Assembly: GCA_963798505.1 (NCBI GenBank)
Contig: CAWCTX010000005.1
Coordinates: 372,001-436,000 of the forward strand
Direction: 5' to 3'
Origin: CAVWSM01 sp963798505
Lineage (GTDB): Bacteria > Actinomycetota > Actinomycetes > Jiangellales > Jiangellaceae
DNA: 64,000 bases
The position numbers were made by a program, and so were the translations under genes. Of this stretch, positions 53,258-62,250 are shown piece by piece. Numbering within the stretch: the stretch's first letter is position 1; each line of letters starts with the position of its first letter. The notes under the pieces were generated by a model. That model had not been told where the DNA came from and ran no database searches. It worked only from the letters and a program-made list of their open reading frames with translations.

Positions 53258-54418
53258 ATGTCCGCGCCCCCGACGCTGCGCCAGGTCGTCGAGATCCTCG
53301 AGCGCCGGTACGACCCGCGCTGGGCAGAGCCCTGGGACGCCGTCGGGCTGGTCTGCGGCGACCCGGACACAACAGTGACAAGCGTGCTCTTCGCGGTCGA
53401 CCCGGTCGCCGCCACGGTCGACGAGGCGATCGGGAGCCGCGCCGGCCTCCTTGTCACGCACCACCCACTGTTGCTCCGACCGGTGCACGCCGTCGCCGCC
53501 ACCACCGCGAAGGGCCGGTTGATCCACCGGCTCATCAGCAACCAGACCGCGCTGTTCACAGCGCACACCAACGCCGACTCCGCCGACCCCGGGGTCTCCG
53601 ATGCGCTGGCCGCGGCGCTTGGCCTCGTCGACCTCCGGCCGCTCGACCCGCAACCGGCCGACCCGCAGGACAAGCTCGTCGTGTTCGTCCCCGACAGCGA
53701 CGCCGAACGGCTGCTTGATGCGCTGGCCGCGGCGGGCGCCGGCCGCATCGGCGACTACGAACGCTGCGCCTGGTCCACGACCGGAGTCGGCACGTTCCGC
53801 CCGCGACCTGGCGCCAACCCCACAATCGGAGCCGTCGGCGCGATCGAGTCCGTGCCGGAGGTCCGCCTCGAGATGGTGCTGCCGCGGTCGCGGCGCGCGG
53901 CTGTGATCGCCGCCTTGCTCACGACACACCCGTACGAGGAGCCGGCGTTCGACGTCTACGAGCTCGCCGCCACGCGCCCCGGCACGCGGGGCATCGGTCG
54001 CATCGGCACCCTGACCGCGCCCGAACCGCTGGCGGCCTTCGTCCAACGCACAGCCAGCGCACTGCCACCGACCGCCGGTGGCGTGCGCGCCTCCGGCGAC
54101 CCGGGGCGAACAATCCGTACGGTCGCCGTCTGCGGCGGAGCCGGCGACTCGCTGCTCGCGGCCGCACGCGCCGCCGGCGTTGACGCCTACGTCACGGCCG
54201 ACCTGCGCCACCACCCCGCCAGCGAGTCGGGTGAGGACGGCGGCCCGGCGCTGGTGGACGTCTCGCACTGGGCGAGCGAGTGGCCCTGGCTGCGGCAGGC
54301 CGAGGCGGCACTGCGGGACGGTCTGGCGCAGCTCGGCACTACGGTGGAGACGCGGGTGTCGACCGTCCGCACCGACCCGTGGACCCTCCACGGTCAATCC
54401 GAGGGGAGCACGCCCTGA
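53258..54418 (+). CDS. NIF3-family dinuclear metal-centre protein
   Basis: This 386-residue protein of the NIF3/YqfO family is thought to be a GTP cyclohydrolase I type 2-related metalloprotein. Metal ligands are visible in LLVTHHPLLLRP, FTAHTNADSADPG and VDVSHWASEWPWL. The central insert (VVFVPDSDAERLLDALAAAG to THPYEEPAFDVYELA) is the PII/CutA-like domain of long NIF3 proteins. It is first in a three-gene set with the zinc-ribbon coiled coil and the RNase H-phosphatase, as in Rv2230c-Rv2228c. Confidence 0.92.
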   Translation: MSAPPTLRQVVEILERRYDPRWAEPWDAVGLVCGDPDTTVTSVLFAVDPVAATVDEAIGSRAGLLVTHHPLLLRPVHAVAATTAKGRLIHRLISNQTALFTAHTNADSADPGVSDALAAALGLVDLRPLDPQPADPQDKLVVFVPDSDAERLLDALAAAGAGRIGDYERCAWSTTGVGTFRPRPGANPTIGAVGAIESVPEVRLEMVLPRSRRAAVIAALLTTHPYEEPAFDVYELAATRPGTRGIGRIGTLTAPEPLAAFVQRTASALPPTAGGVRASGDPGRTIRTVAVCGGAGDSLLAAARAAGVDAYVTADLRHHPASESGEDGGPALVDVSHWASEWPWLRQAEAALRDGLAQLGTTVETRVSTVRTDPWTLHGQSEGSTP

Positions 54419-55161
54419 ACGCCGATCCCGCCCACCAGCTCCGACTGCTCGACCTGCAGGCACTGGACTCCCGGCTGGACGCCCTCGCTTCGCAGCGCGC
54501 CGGGCTGCCGCAGATCGCCGAGCTCGCCGAGCTCGCCGCAGAGCACAAGCGACTGGGCGAGGAGCTGGCCGCGCTGCGGGTGGAGGCCGATGAGCTCGGC
54601 AAGGAGCAGGTCAAGGCCGACACGCAGGTCGACGCCGTACGCACCAAGCTCGCCCGCGACAAGCAGCGCCTCGACGCCGGGGCGGTCGGCAGCGCACGTG
54701 AACTGCAAATTCTGCAGTCCGAGATCGTCTCGCTGGCGCAACGGCAGACCGAGCTCGAGGACGCCGAGCTCGAGGTCATGGAGCGCCTCGAGGAGGCGCA
54801 GGGCCGGCTCGCGACACTCGAGCCGCAGGTCGCCGACATCGCGGGGCGGGGACGCGCGGCGCGCGAGGCCCGCGACGATGCGTGGGCACAGATCGACGAC
54901 GACACCGCCAAGACGACGCAGGAGCGGGCAGACGTCAGCGCCGGCCTGCCCGCCGACCTGATCGCGCTCTACGCCAAGCTGCGCACGCAGATCCCCGACG
55001 GCGTTGCCGTCGCCACGCTCGATCGCGGTCAGTGCGGCGGCTGCCGGCTGCAGCTGTCGCCCACCGACCTGTCCCGGCTACGCGCGGCGCCCGCCAGCGA
55101 GGTCGCCCGCTGCGCGGAGTGCAGCCGCATTCTCGTCCGCGCGGCCGCCGACACCCAGTGA
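54415..55161 (+). CDS. Zinc-ribbon coiled-coil protein (CT398-like)
   Basis: The protein of about 248 residues is mostly coiled coil (LAALRVEADELGKEQVKADT, ELQILQSEIVSLAQRQTELE). It ends with a zinc ribbon, CGGCRLQLSP and RCAECSRIL. No ATG or TTG begins it. A CTG at 54415 overlapping the NIF3 stop (CTGA), with AGGGGAG upstream, is the best start; GTG 54379 is the alternative. It is the orthologue of Rv2229c by position and domain. It may tether nucleic acids, function unproven. Confidence 0.87.
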   Translation: MNADPAHQLRLLDLQALDSRLDALASQRAGLPQIAELAELAAEHKRLGEELAALRVEADELGKEQVKADTQVDAVRTKLARDKQRLDAGAVGSARELQILQSEIVSLAQRQTELEDAELEVMERLEEAQGRLATLEPQVADIAGRGRAAREARDDAWAQIDDDTAKTTQERADVSAGLPADLIALYAKLRTQIPDGVAVATLDRGQCGGCRLQLSPTDLSRLRAAPASEVARCAECSRILVRAAADTQ

Positions 55162-56276
55162 CCCGGCACCTCGTCGTCGAGTCCGACGGAGGCTCGCGTG
55201 GCAACCCGGGGCCGGCCGCCTTCGGCGCCGTCGTCAAGGACGCCGACACCGGCGAGCTGCTTGCCGAGCTCGCCGAGACGCTGGGCGTGGCCACCAACAA
55301 CGTCGCCGAGTACTCCGGCCTCGTCGCCGGGCTGCGCGCCGCCGCCCGCGTCGACTCGACCGCCCAGGTCGAGGTCCGCATGGACTCCAAGCTCGTCGTC
55401 GAGCAGATGAGCGGCCGCTGGAAGGTGAGGCACCGAGACCTGCGGCCGCTCGCCACGCAGGCCCGCGAGGCGTTTCCCTACGAGCAGATCACCTGGACGT
55501 GGATTCCGCGGGAGCAGAACACACATGCCGACCGGCTGCTCAACGAGGCGCTCGACCAGGCGACCGGCCGTCCGCGCAAGCTCGTCGCCCGCGAGCCCAT
55601 CGCGGTGGACGAGTCCGAGCCGCAGCCGCCGACCAGCAACATCCTGGTCGCCTGGAGCGAACTCGGTCCGCCGACGACCCTCATCCTCGTTCGCCACGGC
55701 GAGACGAGTGCCACCGTCGAGAAGCGGTTCAGCGGCCTCGGCGGCTCCGACCCCGGCCTGCTCCCGACGGGCGAGGAACAGGTCCGCGCCGCGGCCGAGG
55801 CGCTCAAGCATCGTGACGACGTCGCGGCGATCGTGGCCTCGCCACTGCGTCGCACCAGGGAGTCCGCGGAGATCGTCGCCGGCGCGCTCGGGCTCGACGT
55901 CAGCGTCGAGGAGGGCTTCGCCGAGACCGCGTTCGGCGAGTGGGACGGCTTGACGTTCGAGGAGGCGCGTGAGCGCTGGCCCGCGGAGCTGGAGGCCTGG
56001 CTCGCCGATCCCGGATCCGGGCCCCCCGGCGGTGAGTCGGCGCGCGAGGTTGCCCAGCGCGTTGCGCAGGCGAGAGACGCGACGTTGGCCCGCTTTCCAG
56101 GCCGTACGGTCGTCGTCGTCACGCATGTCACGCCGATCACGATGCTCGTACGGCTGGCACTCGACGCCCCCGAGCACGCCGTCTGGCGCATGCGGCTCAA
56201 TCCGGCATCAGTCACCGAGATCGCCTACTACGCCGACGGGATCACGTCACTGCATGGCTTCAACCGCAGCGGCTAG
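55158..56276 (+). CDS. Bifunctional RNase H / histidine-type acid phosphatase
   Basis: The 372-residue fusion starts at GTG 55158 overlapping the previous stop. Residues 1-140 are RNase HI: Asp10 (VVESDGGSRGNPGPA), Glu51 (NVAEYSGL), Asp76 (VRMDSKLVVEQM) and Asp125 (HADRLLNEAL), removing RNA from hybrids. Residues about 172-372 are a phosphoglycerate-mutase-like phosphatase with LVRHGETSAT (phospho-His), ASPLRRTRESAEI, ETAFGEWDGL and VVTHVTPI. M. tuberculosis Rv2228c has the same fusion; its phosphatase acts on alpha-ribazole phosphate and other phosphates. Confidence 0.94.
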   Translation: MTRHLVVESDGGSRGNPGPAAFGAVVKDADTGELLAELAETLGVATNNVAEYSGLVAGLRAAARVDSTAQVEVRMDSKLVVEQMSGRWKVRHRDLRPLATQAREAFPYEQITWTWIPREQNTHADRLLNEALDQATGRPRKLVAREPIAVDESEPQPPTSNILVAWSELGPPTTLILVRHGETSATVEKRFSGLGGSDPGLLPTGEEQVRAAAEALKHRDDVAAIVASPLRRTRESAEIVAGALGLDVSVEEGFAETAFGEWDGLTFEEARERWPAELEAWLADPGSGPPGGESAREVAQRVAQARDATLARFPGRTVVVVTHVTPITMLVRLALDAPEHAVWRMRLNPASVTEIAYYADGITSLHGFNRSG

Positions 56277-56289
56277 TTACGCTCACGAG

Positions 56290-57741
56290 GTGCCCAGCCG
56301 ATACCTGCGTCTCAAGCCCAAGGCTCCGACCGCGGCCGACGATGTCGACGCGCGGGTTCTCGAGGGCCTGGTTGCGGTGCGGGCCACGCTCGACGTGCCG
56401 GACGAGTTCAACGCCGACGTCACCGCCGAGGCGGAGGCCGCGGGTCGCGGTCCACGCATGCCCGATCTCGACAAGACGCAGATCCCGTTCGTCACCATCG
56501 ACCCGCCCGAGTCGATGGACCTCGACCAGGCCGTGCACATCGCGCGGCGCGGAGACGGCTACCGCGTCACCTATGCGATCGCCGACGTCGCCGCCTATGT
56601 CGCGCCCGGCGGGGCGATCGATCGCGAGGCATGGTCGCGGGTGTTCACGCTGTACGGGCCGGACGAGCGCACGCCGCTGCACCCGCTCTCGCTGAGCGAG
56701 GATGCCGCGAGCCTGCTGCCCGACAAAGTACGACCGGCGCTGCTCTGGGAGATCGACCTCGACTCGGCCGGCGCGCAGGAATCGGTCAACGTACGACGGG
56801 CGCTGGTCCGCAGCCGGGCCAAGCTGTCGTACGAGGAGGTGCAGCGACGACTCGACGCGGGCGAGGCCGCGGAGCCGCTTCTGCTGCTCCGCGAGGTCGG
56901 CGAGCTGCGCGAGCAGATCGAGCGGGAACGCGGAGGCATGACACTGCCCAGCCCGGAGCAGGAAGTGGTCCGCACCGATGGCCACTGGGCTCTGGTCAAC
57001 CGCGGGGTGCTGCCCGTCGAGGAGTGGAACGCCCAGATCTCGCTGCTCACCGGCATGGCCGCAGCTGGGCTCATGCTCGACGCCGGTGTGGGTGTCGTAC
57101 GCACCCTGCCGCCCGCCGACCACCGCGACGTCGCCCGGCTGGAGCGATCGGCCCGCGCCCTGCATGTCGAGTGGCCCGAGGACCTTTCCTACCAGGAGTT
57201 CGTGCGCGGCCTCGACCCCACCGACCCGGCGCACGCTGCGCTCATCGTCGACGCGACGTCGCTGCTGCGCGGTGCGGGGTACGCGTCGTTCGACGGTGAC
57301 CCGCCGGAGGCCATCGGGCACGCAGCGATCGGCGCACCGTACGCGCACGTCACGGCGCCGCTGCGCCGGCTGGTCGACCGCTACGCGGGCGAGATCTGCC
57401 TCGCGATGTGCGATGGGGGCACAGTGCCCGACTGGGTACGGGCCGCGCTGCCAAAGCTCCCCGACACCATGTCGGCGGGTGACCGCCGCGCGAGCTCGTA
57501 CGAGCGGGCCTGTCTCGACGTCGTCGAGGCGGCGTTGCTGGAGCCGCGGGTGGGCGAAGAGTTTCGGGGCGTGGTCGTCGACGTCGACCCCGAGAAACCG
57601 CGCGGCACCGTGCAGCTGGAGGACCCCGCCGTGCGCGCCCGGGTCGTGGGCGATGGCCTGCCGCTGGGGGAGGAGCTCACGGTGCGGCTGGTGAAGGCGT
57701 CCGTACGCGATCGGGAAGTGCTCTTCGAGCCCGCGCGTTGA
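56290..57741 (+). CDS. RNB-domain exoribonuclease (RNase II/R-like)
   Basis: A protein of about 483 residues is nearly all catalytic RNB domain. The metal-binding Asp cluster is in TIDPPESMDLDQAVHIARRG, followed by YAIADVAAYVAPGGAIDREA, HPLSLSEDAASLLPDKVRPA and HVTAPLRRLVDRYAGEICL. A short C-terminal S1-like tail (FRGVVVDVDPEKPRGTVQLE) ends it. N-terminal cold-shock domains are missing, as in the short actinobacterial type. GTG 56290 is chosen; ATG 56254 in the same frame overlaps the preceding gene and cannot be excluded. Confidence 0.9.
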   Translation: MPSRYLRLKPKAPTAADDVDARVLEGLVAVRATLDVPDEFNADVTAEAEAAGRGPRMPDLDKTQIPFVTIDPPESMDLDQAVHIARRGDGYRVTYAIADVAAYVAPGGAIDREAWSRVFTLYGPDERTPLHPLSLSEDAASLLPDKVRPALLWEIDLDSAGAQESVNVRRALVRSRAKLSYEEVQRRLDAGEAAEPLLLLREVGELREQIERERGGMTLPSPEQEVVRTDGHWALVNRGVLPVEEWNAQISLLTGMAAAGLMLDAGVGVVRTLPPADHRDVARLERSARALHVEWPEDLSYQEFVRGLDPTDPAHAALIVDATSLLRGAGYASFDGDPPEAIGHAAIGAPYAHVTAPLRRLVDRYAGEICLAMCDGGTVPDWVRAALPKLPDTMSAGDRRASSYERACLDVVEAALLEPRVGEEFRGVVVDVDPEKPRGTVQLEDPAVRARVVGDGLPLGEELTVRLVKASVRDREVLFEPAR

Positions 57742-57755
57742 CGTAGGCTGATCGC

Positions 57756-58138
57756 GGACGAGTCGGGCGGGCGACCGCGACGCGCACTCTCGAGTGTGCG
57801 CCGAGGAAAGTCCGGGCTCCGAAGGGCAAGGTGGTGGGTAACACCCACCCGGGGTGACCCGCGGGACAGTGCCACAGAAAGCAGACCGCCGTCCGACGTC
57901 CTTCGGGGCGGCGGGCGGTAAGGGTGAAACGGTGGTGTAAGAGACCACCAGCGTCCTCGGCGACGGGGACGGCTCGGTAAACCCCACCTGGAGCAAGGTC
58001 AGACAGGGAGCGTTCGAGGGCGGCCCGCCCGAGCTCCCGGGTAGACCGCTCGAGGCCGCCGGCAACGGCGGTCCTAGATGGATGGTCGCCGCCTCACCTC
58101 GGTGAGGCACAGAACCCGGCTTACAGCCCGGCTCGTCC
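57756..58138 (+). ncRNA. rnpB: RNase P RNA, bacterial class A
   Basis: The catalytic RNA processes tRNA 5' ends. Diagnostic blocks are GAGGAAAGTCCGGGCTCC near 57802, ACAGTGCCACAGAAA, GGTAAGGGTGAAACGGTG, AAACCCCACCTGGAGCAAGG and GGTCAGACAGGG, with the 3' GGTCCTAGATGGATGGTCGC. The 5' GGACGAGTCGGG pairs with the 3' CCCGGCTCGTCC to form P1. Ends are set by this pairing and could be off by a few bases. Confidence 0.95.
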
Positions 58139-58160
58139 ACATTCGGCCCTCGTGGTCACC

Positions 58161-58276
58161 GCGACGCTGGGGCGCCCCAGCGATGCTCTGGCGACGTTGG
58201 GGCGCCCCAGCGGGTGGCGGCCACCCGGGCATGGGGCGGTAATCGGTTGCCCGAGCAGCACAAGGGCGCCCCAGCG
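58161..58276. repeat. Dispersed GCTGGGGCGCCC repeat, copy C (three units)
   Basis: Two direct units of 22 bp (GCGACG, C or T, then TGGGGCGCCCCAGCG) start at 58161 and 58191, the first with an 18-bp perfect palindrome (58165-58182). A third unit lies in inverted orientation at 58241-58276 and matches copy A at about 32 of 36 bases. The cluster is between rnpB and the convergent SH3 protein gene. Confidence 0.7.
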
Positions 58277-58303
58277 TTCGGTGCCGCGGGATCGCTCGCA
58301 GGC

Positions 58304-59245
58304 TCAGCCCGCGGCGTTGCCGTAGACGGTGACGTGCACGTGGTCGTAGTGGTTGGCCGTGGCCGATCCACGGTCGGACATCATGCTCCAGCCATCGCCG
58401 GGGCGCTCGGCTGACCAGTACCGCTGTTCCCAGATGAGGTACTCGACGCCGAGTGCCGCGTGGTTGGCCTGCAGCCACGCGGCGACCTCATCGCCGAGTG
58501 CGCGGCCGACCATGATGTCGAGTGCCAGGCCTTGGCCGTGCTCGCCATCCGAGCGGAGCCCGCCATAGGACGTGATCTGCGGGAACTGCGCGCACACCGC
58601 GCGGTGGACGAGGACGGTGTCGGGCTTCAGCCCCTTCTCGATGCCGGAGCCGTGCACGCACGGGGCAGCCGAGACGCCGCCGCTGGCGACGGCCGCGGCC
58701 TCGGCTTCGGGCTTGGTGTCGGCGAGGTAGTCGGCGTTGACCCACGCTCTGCTGCCCTCGTGGACCACCTCGACCCAGCCGTCGGCGACGGTGCCGGTGA
58801 CAGGGAGCTCGGCGGCCAGGGCGACCGTGATGAGTACCTCGTGCTCGCGGCTGGGGCCGCTGCGGACATTGAGCTGGGCCGTGGCGAACTTCGACCCGAC
58901 CGGGGTGGGTGGCGCCGACGCCTCGGCGGCCGGCGCAGCCGCAGTCGCCGTCGCAGCGACAGGCTCAGGGGTGGGCAGCGTGGCCACGGGCACCGGCGCG
59001 CGGGTCGCGCTGCGGGAGACCCGCGCCTCGGCTCCGCGGCGCGCCGCCTCGAAGGCGCTGGCATCGTCGGCGCTGAGCACGGCGGCGTTGGCGGTGTCGC
59101 GGGCCGGCGGCTTGTCGAGCCCGACCGCCGCGACCGTCGTCAGGACGAGCAGACCCCCGGCGGCGCCGGGTACTGCGAACCGCTTGACCCTGGAGCGTGC
59201 ACGACGACCTGGGCGCGAGTTGCTCCGCGCGTGGCGCCCAGCCAC
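58304..59245 (-). CDS. Membrane-anchored SH3b protein with peptidase-like C-terminal domain
   Basis: This is a 313-residue protein. A basic N-terminus (RPGRRARSRVKRFAVPG) and one hydrophobic helix (GGLLVLTTVAAVGL) make a type II anchor. An Ala/Pro linker follows, then a bacterial SH3 domain (ATAQLNVRSGPSREHEVLIT, GWVEVVHEGSRAWVNADYLA). The C-terminal domain (about 205-313) has LRSDGEHGQGLALDIMVG and ATANHYDHVHVTVYG, a His/Asp/His arrangement like M15-type peptidoglycan peptidases. It probably binds or trims cell wall outside the membrane. It starts at GTG 59245. Confidence 0.8.
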   Translation of the reverse strand: MAGRHARSNSRPGRRARSRVKRFAVPGAAGGLLVLTTVAAVGLDKPPARDTANAAVLSADDASAFEAARRGAEARVSRSATRAPVPVATLPTPEPVAATATAAAPAAEASAPPTPVGSKFATAQLNVRSGPSREHEVLITVALAAELPVTGTVADGWVEVVHEGSRAWVNADYLADTKPEAEAAAVASGGVSAAPCVHGSGIEKGLKPDTVLVHRAVCAQFPQITSYGGLRSDGEHGQGLALDIMVGRALGDEVAAWLQANHAALGVEYLIWEQRYWSAERPGDGWSMMSDRGSATANHYDHVHVTVYGNAAG

Positions 59246-59354
59246 AGACGATCACCCTTCGACCGATGCCAATTCGTTACCGAGGAGCGAGTCAAGCACA
59301 CCCGCAACGGCCGGGTCACCCCCTAGGCCCCGTTTTGCACGGAACGTGTGTGGC

Positions 59355-60110
59355 CTACTTCACAGCCGCGGCCTCGACCGCGAGCAGGGCCGCACCGACG
59401 ATGCCGGCGTCGTTGAGGAGGGTGGCTGGAATGATCGGCGTCCGGGTCCGCACCTCGGGCAGCCACTTGTCCGACTTCTTGCTGACCCCGCCTCCGACGA
59501 TGAACAGATCGGGCCAGAACAGGTCCTCCACGTGCCGGAAGTAAGTCGTGAGCCGCTTCGCCCACTCGGACCAGGACAAGTCGTCGCGCTCCCGGGCCGC
59601 ATCCGACGCCCGCATCTCGGCGTCGTGCCCCTTCAGCTCGAGGTGGCCCAGCTCGGTGTTGGGCACGAGCGTGCCGTCGAGGATCAGTGCCGAGCCGATG
59701 CCGGTGCCAAGCGTGAGGAGGATGACCAGTCCGTCCTTGCCACGCGCCGCGCCGAAGCGCGCCTCCGCCAGGCCGGCCGCGTCGGCGTCGTTGACCATGT
59801 GCGCGTCGAGCCCGAGCCGCTGGTCGAACAGGGCATCCGCGTCGAAGTCGATCCAGGACTTGTCGACGTTGGCCGCCGTACGCACGACTCCGTGCTGGAC
59901 AACGGCGGGGAAGGTGATCCCCACCGAGCCTGACCACTCGAAGTGCTGCACGATCTGAGCGACCACGTCGGCCACGGCCTCCGGCGTCGACGGGCTCGGC
60001 GTCGGGATGCGCAGTCGCTCCTCGCTGAGCTTGCCCGAGGTCAGGTCAACCGGGGCGCCCTTGATCCCGCTGCCGCCGATGTCGACCCCGAACCCCGTCG
60101 TTGCCGCCAT
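59355..60110 (-). CDS. ppgK: Polyphosphate glucokinase (ROK family)
   Basis: The 251-residue kinase phosphorylates glucose using polyphosphate or ATP. The phosphate-binding loop is GFGVDIGGSGIKGAPVDL, the glucose site is VNDADAAGLAEARFGAARG, followed by LTLGTGIGSALI. The ROK zinc motif is absent, as in PPGK, and ELGHLELKGHDAEMRAS is typical of the polyphosphate branch. This glycolytic entry enzyme is characteristic of actinobacteria. It is followed on the same strand, upstream, by ldh (24 bp). Confidence 0.94.
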   Translation of the reverse strand: MAATTGFGVDIGGSGIKGAPVDLTSGKLSEERLRIPTPSPSTPEAVADVVAQIVQHFEWSGSVGITFPAVVQHGVVRTAANVDKSWIDFDADALFDQRLGLDAHMVNDADAAGLAEARFGAARGKDGLVILLTLGTGIGSALILDGTLVPNTELGHLELKGHDAEMRASDAARERDDLSWSEWAKRLTTYFRHVEDLFWPDLFIVGGGVSKKSDKWLPEVRTRTPIIPATLLNDAGIVGAALLAVEAAAVK

Positions 60111-60134
60111 GATGTCAACCTAGCCGGTTGTCCC

Positions 60135-61088
60135 CTAGAGGCCGAGAGTGCGATTCACGGCTCGTACGGTTTCGGCCGACGCGCGCAGACCCTCGATCTC
60201 CCCGTCCGACATGGGCACGTCGAGTACGTGCGCGATGCCGTTGTGGTCGAGCACGGTCGGCACGGAGAGGCACACGTCGTTGATGCCCTTGTAGTCGTGC
60301 AGCAGTGAGCTCACCGGCAGCACCCGCCGCTGGTCGAGAAGGATCGCCTCGACGATGCGGCTGACGGCCAGGCCGATGGCGTACCAGGTCGCGCCCTTGC
60401 CTTCGATGATCTCGTACGCGGCGTTGACCACGCTGTCCTTGATGGCCAACCGCTCCTTCTCCGTGAGCGGCTCGCGACCCTCCGGTTGGAACTCGGAGAT
60501 GGGCACGCCGCCCACGTTGGCGATCGACCAGAGCGGCAGCTCGGAGTCGCCGTGCTCGCCGACGATGAACGCGTGCACGTTGGCCTCGGCGACGCGGCAG
60601 TGCTCGGCTAGCAGGAACCGGAACCGCGACGAGTCGAGCACCGTGCCCGAGCCCATCACCCGCCACGGCGGCAGACCGCTGAACTTCAGGGCTGCATAGG
60701 TCAGCACGTCGCAGGGGTTGGACACCACCAGGTGCATGGCATCGGGCGCGAGCTCGAGGCAGCGCTCCATGACCGACCGCATGATCTCCACGTTGGTGAC
60801 CGCGAGGTCCATCCGGGTCTGCCCGGGGTCCTGCTTTGCTCCGGCGGTGGTCACGATGATGTCGGAGTCGCGAACGACTTCGTAGTCGTCACTGCCGATC
60901 ACCTCGACCGGTGCGAACTGGCGGCCATGGTTGAGGTCAAGCACCTCGGCCTTGACCTTCTTGGCGTTGGTGTCGACCAGCGCGATGCTCTGCGCAACCC
61001 CGCGGATCTGGCAGGCATAGGCGATCGTCGCACCAACCGAGCCTGCCCCGATGATGGCGATCTTCTTGCGGTGTGGTGGGTCGACCAT
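60135..61088 (-). CDS. ldh: L-lactate dehydrogenase
   Basis: This 317-residue NAD-dependent enzyme interconverts pyruvate and L-lactate. The NAD fold has IAIIGAGSVGATIAYAC and the Asp of ALVDTNAKKV. The substrate loop is GAKQDPGQTRMDLAVTNVEI, with Arg in DSSRFRFLLAEH and catalytic His in IVGEHGDSELPLWS. GQTR (loop Gln) favours lactate dehydrogenase over malate dehydrogenase. ATG 61088 is chosen since homology starts there. Confidence 0.94.
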   Translation of the reverse strand: MVDPPHRKKIAIIGAGSVGATIAYACQIRGVAQSIALVDTNAKKVKAEVLDLNHGRQFAPVEVIGSDDYEVVRDSDIIVTTAGAKQDPGQTRMDLAVTNVEIMRSVMERCLELAPDAMHLVVSNPCDVLTYAALKFSGLPPWRVMGSGTVLDSSRFRFLLAEHCRVAEANVHAFIVGEHGDSELPLWSIANVGGVPISEFQPEGREPLTEKERLAIKDSVVNAAYEIIEGKGATWYAIGLAVSRIVEAILLDQRRVLPVSSLLHDYKGINDVCLSVPTVLDHNGIAHVLDVPMSDGEIEGLRASAETVRAVNRTLGL

Positions 61089-61132
61089 GGTCCGGACGCT
61101 AGCGTGCCGCCCGGCAGGTGTCGTGCGGGCCG

Positions 61133-61999
61133 TCAAGGCAGCGTGAGGATCTCCGCGCCGGTGCCGGTGACGACGATCGTGTGCTCGAACTGCGCCGATC
61201 GCTTGCGGTCCTTGGTCACGACGGTCCATCCGTCGTCCCAGATGTCCCAGTCGTGGGAGCCGAGGTTGAGCATCGGCTCGATGGTGAACGTCATGCCCGG
61301 CTCCAGCACCGCTGTCGCCCGCGGGTCGTCGTAGTGGGGGACGATCAGCCCCGAGTGAAAGCTGGTGTGGATGCCGTGGCCGGTGAAATCGCGTACGACG
61401 CCGTAGCCGAAGCGTTTCGCGTAGGACTCGATGACCCGGCCGATGACATTGATCTGCCGGCCTGGGCGAACAGCGTTGATCGCCCGCTGCAGAGCCTCGC
61501 TGGTGCGCTCGACGAGCAGCCGCGACTCGTCATCGACATCGCCGACCAGGAAAGTCGCGTCGGTGTCGCCGTGCACGCCGTGCACGTAGGCGGTGATGTC
61601 GATGTTGATGATGTCGCCGTCCTCGAGGACGGTCGAGTCGGGGATGCCATGGCAGATCACCTCGTTGACGCTGGTGCACAGCGACTTGGGGAACGGCACG
61701 CTGTGCCCGTTGCCGGGGTAGCCGAGCGTCGAGGGGTAGGCGCCGTGGTCGAGCAGATAGTCGTGTCCGATGCGGTCCAGCTCGTCGGTCGTCACTCCGG
61801 GCTTGATCTGCTCCGCGACCGCTGCCATGGCGCGGGCGGCGAGGCGTCCCGCGACCCGCATGCGCTCTATCGTCTCCGTGTCCTGGATGTCGGACCCGGC
61901 ATAGCGCGGTGCCGACGGCATGCCCACGTAGCTCGGCGGCTCGATCCCTGCCGGGACGGCGCGATGCGGTGAGATGATGCCTGGAGCCACGGTCGCCAT
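61133..61999 (-). CDS. map: Methionine aminopeptidase, type Ia/c with N-terminal extension
   Basis: The 288-residue enzyme removes initiator Met. All metal ligands are present: two Asp in DIINIDITAYVHGVHGDTDA, His in DFTGHGIHTSFH, Glu in TFTIEPML and Glu in SAQFEHTIVV. About 40 N-terminal residues (PSYVGMPSAPRYAGSDIQDT) form the extension with the PxxP-like segment seen in actinobacterial type Ic enzymes. ATG 61999 is chosen. Confidence 0.95.
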   Translation of the reverse strand: MATVAPGIISPHRAVPAGIEPPSYVGMPSAPRYAGSDIQDTETIERMRVAGRLAARAMAAVAEQIKPGVTTDELDRIGHDYLLDHGAYPSTLGYPGNGHSVPFPKSLCTSVNEVICHGIPDSTVLEDGDIINIDITAYVHGVHGDTDATFLVGDVDDESRLLVERTSEALQRAINAVRPGRQINVIGRVIESYAKRFGYGVVRDFTGHGIHTSFHSGLIVPHYDDPRATAVLEPGMTFTIEPMLNLGSHDWDIWDDGWTVVTKDRKRSAQFEHTIVVTGTGAEILTLP

Positions 62000-62051
62000 G
62001 GCCACGAGTCTAGGTGGCGTCACCGCGACCGGGCGGTGAGAGGAGCAGCAG

Positions 62052-62234
62052 GTGGCCTACTACTGGTGCCTGACCCATGGCCGCGTCGAGGGTGATGCCG
62101 GCTGCCCCAACATCGAGCGCATGGGCCCGTACGACACCGAGGCCGAGGCGCTCGGCGCTCTCGAGCGCGCCCACGAGCGCACGAAGGCCTGGGACGAGGC
62201 CGACAAGCAGTGGGCAGACGGCGACGAAGCGTGA
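62052..62234 (+). CDS. Small conserved actinobacterial protein
   Basis: The 60-residue protein starts at GTG 62052 after GAGGAG. It reads VAYYWCLTHGRVEGDAGCPN, then IERMGPYDTEAEALGALERA and a charged helical end. It belongs to a small family widespread next to map or panB-like genes in actinobacteria. Two Cys and two His could bind zinc. Function unknown. Confidence 0.75.
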   Translation: MAYYWCLTHGRVEGDAGCPNIERMGPYDTEAEALGALERAHERTKAWDEADKQWADGDEA

Positions 62235-62250
62235 GCCTGCACTGACCTGG

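Noticed and set aside
58161..58276. Possible short CRISPR array (repeats with 30-bp spacing)
   Set aside because: The repeats are palindromic, one is inverted, the spacing is irregular, no cas gene is near, and the same unit occurs singly elsewhere.
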